This document shows, piece by piece, positions 22,110-23,881 of a DNA stretch of 23,881 bases. The stretch is from contig CAJMEU010000025.1 in the NCBI GenBank assembly GCA_905212515.1, positions 1-23,881 on the forward strand, given 5' to 3'. The first letter of the stretch is position 1, and every line of letters starts with the position of its first letter. The notes under the pieces are model-generated. The model was not told the origin of the DNA, searched no databases, and saw only the letters and a list, made by a program, of their open reading frames with translations. Position numbers and translations under genes: made by a program. The DNA comes from an uncultured Oscillospiraceae bacterium. GTDB taxonomy: Bacteria > Bacillota > Clostridia > Oscillospirales > Ruminococcaceae.

Positions 22110-22916
22110 GTGACAAGGGAAGAACAAGTGGCTTTCCTCAACAAGGCCCTGCTGGCCGAGATGCCCCGGTACCAGGGGCAGGCCGCGGCCTTCGGGCCCG
22201 CGCCTGCCCAGCAGCGCCGGCTGCTGCGCAGCTTGATGAACCTGCGCCCGCCGCTGCCCCTGCAGCCGGAATTTTTGGCGGTGCAGGACGCGCTGCTGCA
22301 GGCGGAACTGGCGGAAAAAGGCGTGGTGGACGGCCGGGCGCTGCCCGGCACGGCGGCCGATGCCCGCCTGGCCCTGTGGCGGGGAGACATCACCCGCCTT
22401 GGCGCGGACGCCATCGTCAACGCGGCCAACAGCGCCCTGCTGGGGTGCTTTGTACCCTGCCATGGATGCATCGACAATGCCATCCATTCGGCCGCGGGGC
22501 TGCAGCTGCGGGACGCCTGCGCCCGCCTGATGGACGCCCAGGGGCGGGAGGAGCCGGTGGGCGGCGCCAAGCTGACGCCTGCCTACAATCTGCCCAGCCG
22601 CTTCGTGCTGCACACCGTGGGGCCCAGGGTGAACGGCGTGCTGACGCAGCGGCACCGCCAGCAACTGGCGGGCTGTTACCGCGCCTGCCTGGCCCTGGCG
22701 GCCCGGGCGGGCCTTGAGAGCGTGGCCCTTTGCTGTATTTCTACCGGAGAGTTCCGCTTCCCCCCTGCAGAGGCGGCCCCCATCGCCGTGGACACGGTGA
22801 TGGGCTTCCTGGCGGGGGAAAAGCGGGTGAAGAAGGTGATCTTCAATGTGTTCAGAGACGAGGACGCCCGCCTCTACCGGGCCCTGCTGGGGCCGGATCG
22901 AACGGCTGCGGGATGA
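22110..22916 (+). CDS. Zinc-dependent macrodomain protein-ADP-ribose hydrolase
   Basis: 268 residues, eraser of ADP-ribosylation of the zinc-macrodomain class found beside SirTM genes in Firmicutes such as Staphylococcus and Streptococcus. An N-terminal helical region (about 1-85) precedes the macrodomain: ALWRGDITRLGADAIVNAAN gives the ADP-ribose-binding start, and CFVPCHGCIDNAIH carries the Cys/His/Cys zinc ligands that mark the class. ISTGEFRFPPAEAAPIA is the second binding loop. GTG 22110 is favoured because AGGGAGG ends at 22102, 7 bases away; ATG 22104, two codons earlier, is only 1 base from it. The 3' end overlaps the sirtuin frame. Confidence 0.92.
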   Translation: MTREEQVAFLNKALLAEMPRYQGQAAAFGPAPAQQRRLLRSLMNLRPPLPLQPEFLAVQDALLQAELAEKGVVDGRALPGTAADARLALWRGDITRLGADAIVNAANSALLGCFVPCHGCIDNAIHSAAGLQLRDACARLMDAQGREEPVGGAKLTPAYNLPSRFVLHTVGPRVNGVLTQRHRQQLAGCYRACLALAARAGLESVALCCISTGEFRFPPAEAAPIAVDTVMGFLAGEKRVKKVIFNVFRDEDARLYRALLGPDRTAAG

Positions 22917-23724
22917 GCTGCAAAAGGCGGAGGCCGTGGTGGTGGGCGCTGGGGCGGGGCTGTCCGCCGCGGCCGGGTTCGATTACAGCGGGCCGCGCTT
23001 TCATGAAGCGTTCCACGACTTTGAGAGGAAATACGGCTTTTCGGACATGTACAGCGGCGGCTTTTACCCCTACGCCACGCCAGAGGAGTTTTGGGCATAC
23101 TGGAGCCGGTATATTTTGCTCAACCGCTACCAGGACCCGCCGAAACCCGTTTACCGGCAGCTGCTGGCCCTGGTGGGGGAGAAGGATTATTTCGTCGTCA
23201 CCACCAATGTGGACCACTGCTTCCAGAAGGCAGGCTTTGACAAGCAGCGCCTGTTCTACACCCAGGGCGATTACGGCCTGTGGCAGTGCGCGCGGCCCTG
23301 CCACCAAAAAACCTACGACAACGAGGCCGCCGTGCGCCGCATGGCGGCGCTGCAGCGGGACATGCGCATCCCCGGCGGGCTGGTGCCCCGCTGCCCGGTG
23401 TGCGGAGGCCCCATGGCCATGAACCTGCGCAGCGACGCCAGTTTTGTGGAGGATGCCGGCTGGCACGCCGCCCGCGCCCGGTACGAGGCGTTTGTGCAAA
23501 GCCGCGAGGGACGGCGGGTGCTGTATCTGGAATTGGGGGTGGGCGGCAACACGCCCGCCATCATCAAATATCCCTTCCAGCGCCTGACGGCCCGCAGCTC
23601 CCAGGCGGTATACGCCTGTGTGAACAAGGACGCGGCCTGGGCGCCGCGGGAACTTGAAGGCCGCGCACTGTGCATCCCGGCGGACATCGGCTGGGTGCTG
23701 GCCGCCTTGCAGACCGGGCCTTAA
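22846..23724 (+). CDS. SirTM (class M sirtuin), protein ADP-ribosyltransferase
   Basis: About 270-292 residues. Class M sirtuins use NAD+ to ADP-ribosylate protein targets (lipoylated GcvH-L in studied bacteria) rather than deacetylate. Visible motifs are the NAD loop VVVGAGAGLSAAAGFDYSG, TTNVDHCF (catalytic-type Asn) and YTQGDYGLWQ, where Gln replaces the catalytic His of ordinary sirtuins. A four-Cys zinc site (CARPC and CPVC) and LYLELGVGGNTPAIIKYPF, close to the class consensus, complete it. The only ATG/GTG/TTG ahead of the NAD loop helix is ATG 22846, 71 bases inside the macrodomain gene, with a weak AAGGTG site. The first 16 residues would be translated from overlapping DNA, so the real start is uncertain. 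No GcvH-L or LplA gene is beside it in view. Confidence 0.9.
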   Translation: MCSETRTPASTGPCWGRIERLRDELQKAEAVVVGAGAGLSAAAGFDYSGPRFHEAFHDFERKYGFSDMYSGGFYPYATPEEFWAYWSRYILLNRYQDPPKPVYRQLLALVGEKDYFVVTTNVDHCFQKAGFDKQRLFYTQGDYGLWQCARPCHQKTYDNEAAVRRMAALQRDMRIPGGLVPRCPVCGGPMAMNLRSDASFVEDAGWHAARARYEAFVQSREGRRVLYLELGVGGNTPAIIKYPFQRLTARSSQAVYACVNKDAAWAPRELEGRALCIPADIGWVLAALQTGP

Positions 23725-23767
23725 AACAGGCAGGTGCGGTTCGGATGAAGAAATTTCCGCAAGACGC

Positions 23768-23796
23768 TTGACAACGGCCTGTAAATCAATTATAAT
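23768..23796 (+). promoter_or_regulatory. Perfect consensus sigma-70 promoter for tRNA-Pro
   Basis: TTGACA (23768-23773), a 17-base spacer and TATAAT (23791-23796), an exact consensus match. The start would be near 23803, about 24 bases before the tRNA, as expected for a strong stable-RNA promoter. Confidence 0.92.
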
Positions 23797-23826
23797 ATTG
23801 CTTGCCGCTGAAAACCGCGGCAATGT

Positions 23827-23881
23827 CCGGGTGTAGCGCAGTTTGGTAGCGCGCTTGAATGGGGTTCAAGAGGCCGTGAGT
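23827..23881 (+). tRNA. tRNA-Pro(GGG), 3' part beyond the window
   Basis: Acceptor 5' arm CCGGGTG (23827-23833), T8-A9, D-arm GCGCAGTTTGGTAGCGC, anticodon stem CTTGA/TCAAG with loop ATGGGGT giving anticodon GGG, a short variable loop, and the beginning of the T-arm. The layout resembles bacterial tRNA-Pro(GGG) such as E. coli proL. The sequence stops before the T-loop, so further genes of a possible tRNA cluster cannot be seen. Confidence 0.92.

Overview
The window looks like a chromosomal segment of a GC-rich, low-oxygen Firmicute, most likely an Oscillospiraceae/Ruminococcaceae-type Clostridia. This is inferred from several things: strong AGGAGG-type ribosome sites, frequent TTG/GTG starts, lipoproteins with Ser/Ala/Pro-rich linkers after the lipobox, a two-subunit iron-sulfur L-serine dehydratase, a lysine riboswitch, and the SirTM/zinc-macrodomain pair. 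No phage, transposon, CRISPR or conjugation genes were seen.

Layout. (1) Positions 1-6479, plus strand: a catabolic operon with an N-acyl-D-amino-acid deacylase-like amidohydrolase (cut by the window edge), two MalF/MalG-type sugar ABC permeases (the first broken by one in-frame TAG), two tandem RidA-family proteins, a GH4 6-phospho-beta-glucosidase-like enzyme and an RraA-like protein. No binding protein or ATPase is in view. (2) Positions 6539-7376: a bidirectional hairpin, a minus-strand tRNA-Leu(GAG) with promoter and terminator, and a small XRE regulator. (3) Positions 7848-10107: a promoter, a membrane-anchored protein of unknown function, and sdaAB-sdaAA (serine to pyruvate plus ammonia). 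(4) Positions 10108-10320: an extremely G-rich spacer with a G20 and a C12 run. (5) Positions 10404-12099: a lipoprotein with five SH3b repeats. (6) Positions 12199-15155: a sigma-70 promoter, a lysine riboswitch with terminator, and a complete polar amino acid ABC transporter, so probably lysine uptake repressed by lysine. (7) Positions 15169-17641, minus strand: a run of terminator-like hairpins, an orotate-PRTase-like protein with a degenerate PRPP motif, and a HerA-like/DUF853 ATPase that has lost its Walker A region through deletion plus frameshift. (8) Positions 17744-18325: a two-CBS-domain protein ending in a strong bidirectional terminator. (9) Positions 18325-21247, minus strand: an APC-family amino acid permease and a MATE exporter. 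(10) Positions 21364-23724: an NAD(P)-binding oxidoreductase, a zinc macrodomain hydrolase and a class M sirtuin (SirTM), an ADP-ribosylation writer/eraser pair. (11) Positions 23768-23881: a perfect consensus promoter driving a tRNA-Pro(GGG) cut by the window end.

How the parts relate. The first operon reads as import and breakdown of a glycosylated or N-acylated compound: deacylation, glycosidic cleavage by NAD-dependent GH4 chemistry, imine/enamine clean-up by RidA and a possible C-C lyase. Amino acid traffic is the second theme: serine deamination, lysine-regulated uptake and an APC permease. The most unusual items are the mixed D-aminoacylase/GH4/RidA/RraA cluster, the SirTM-macrodomain pair without visible lipoylation partners, two disrupted genes with single well-defined lesions, and the G-tract spacer.
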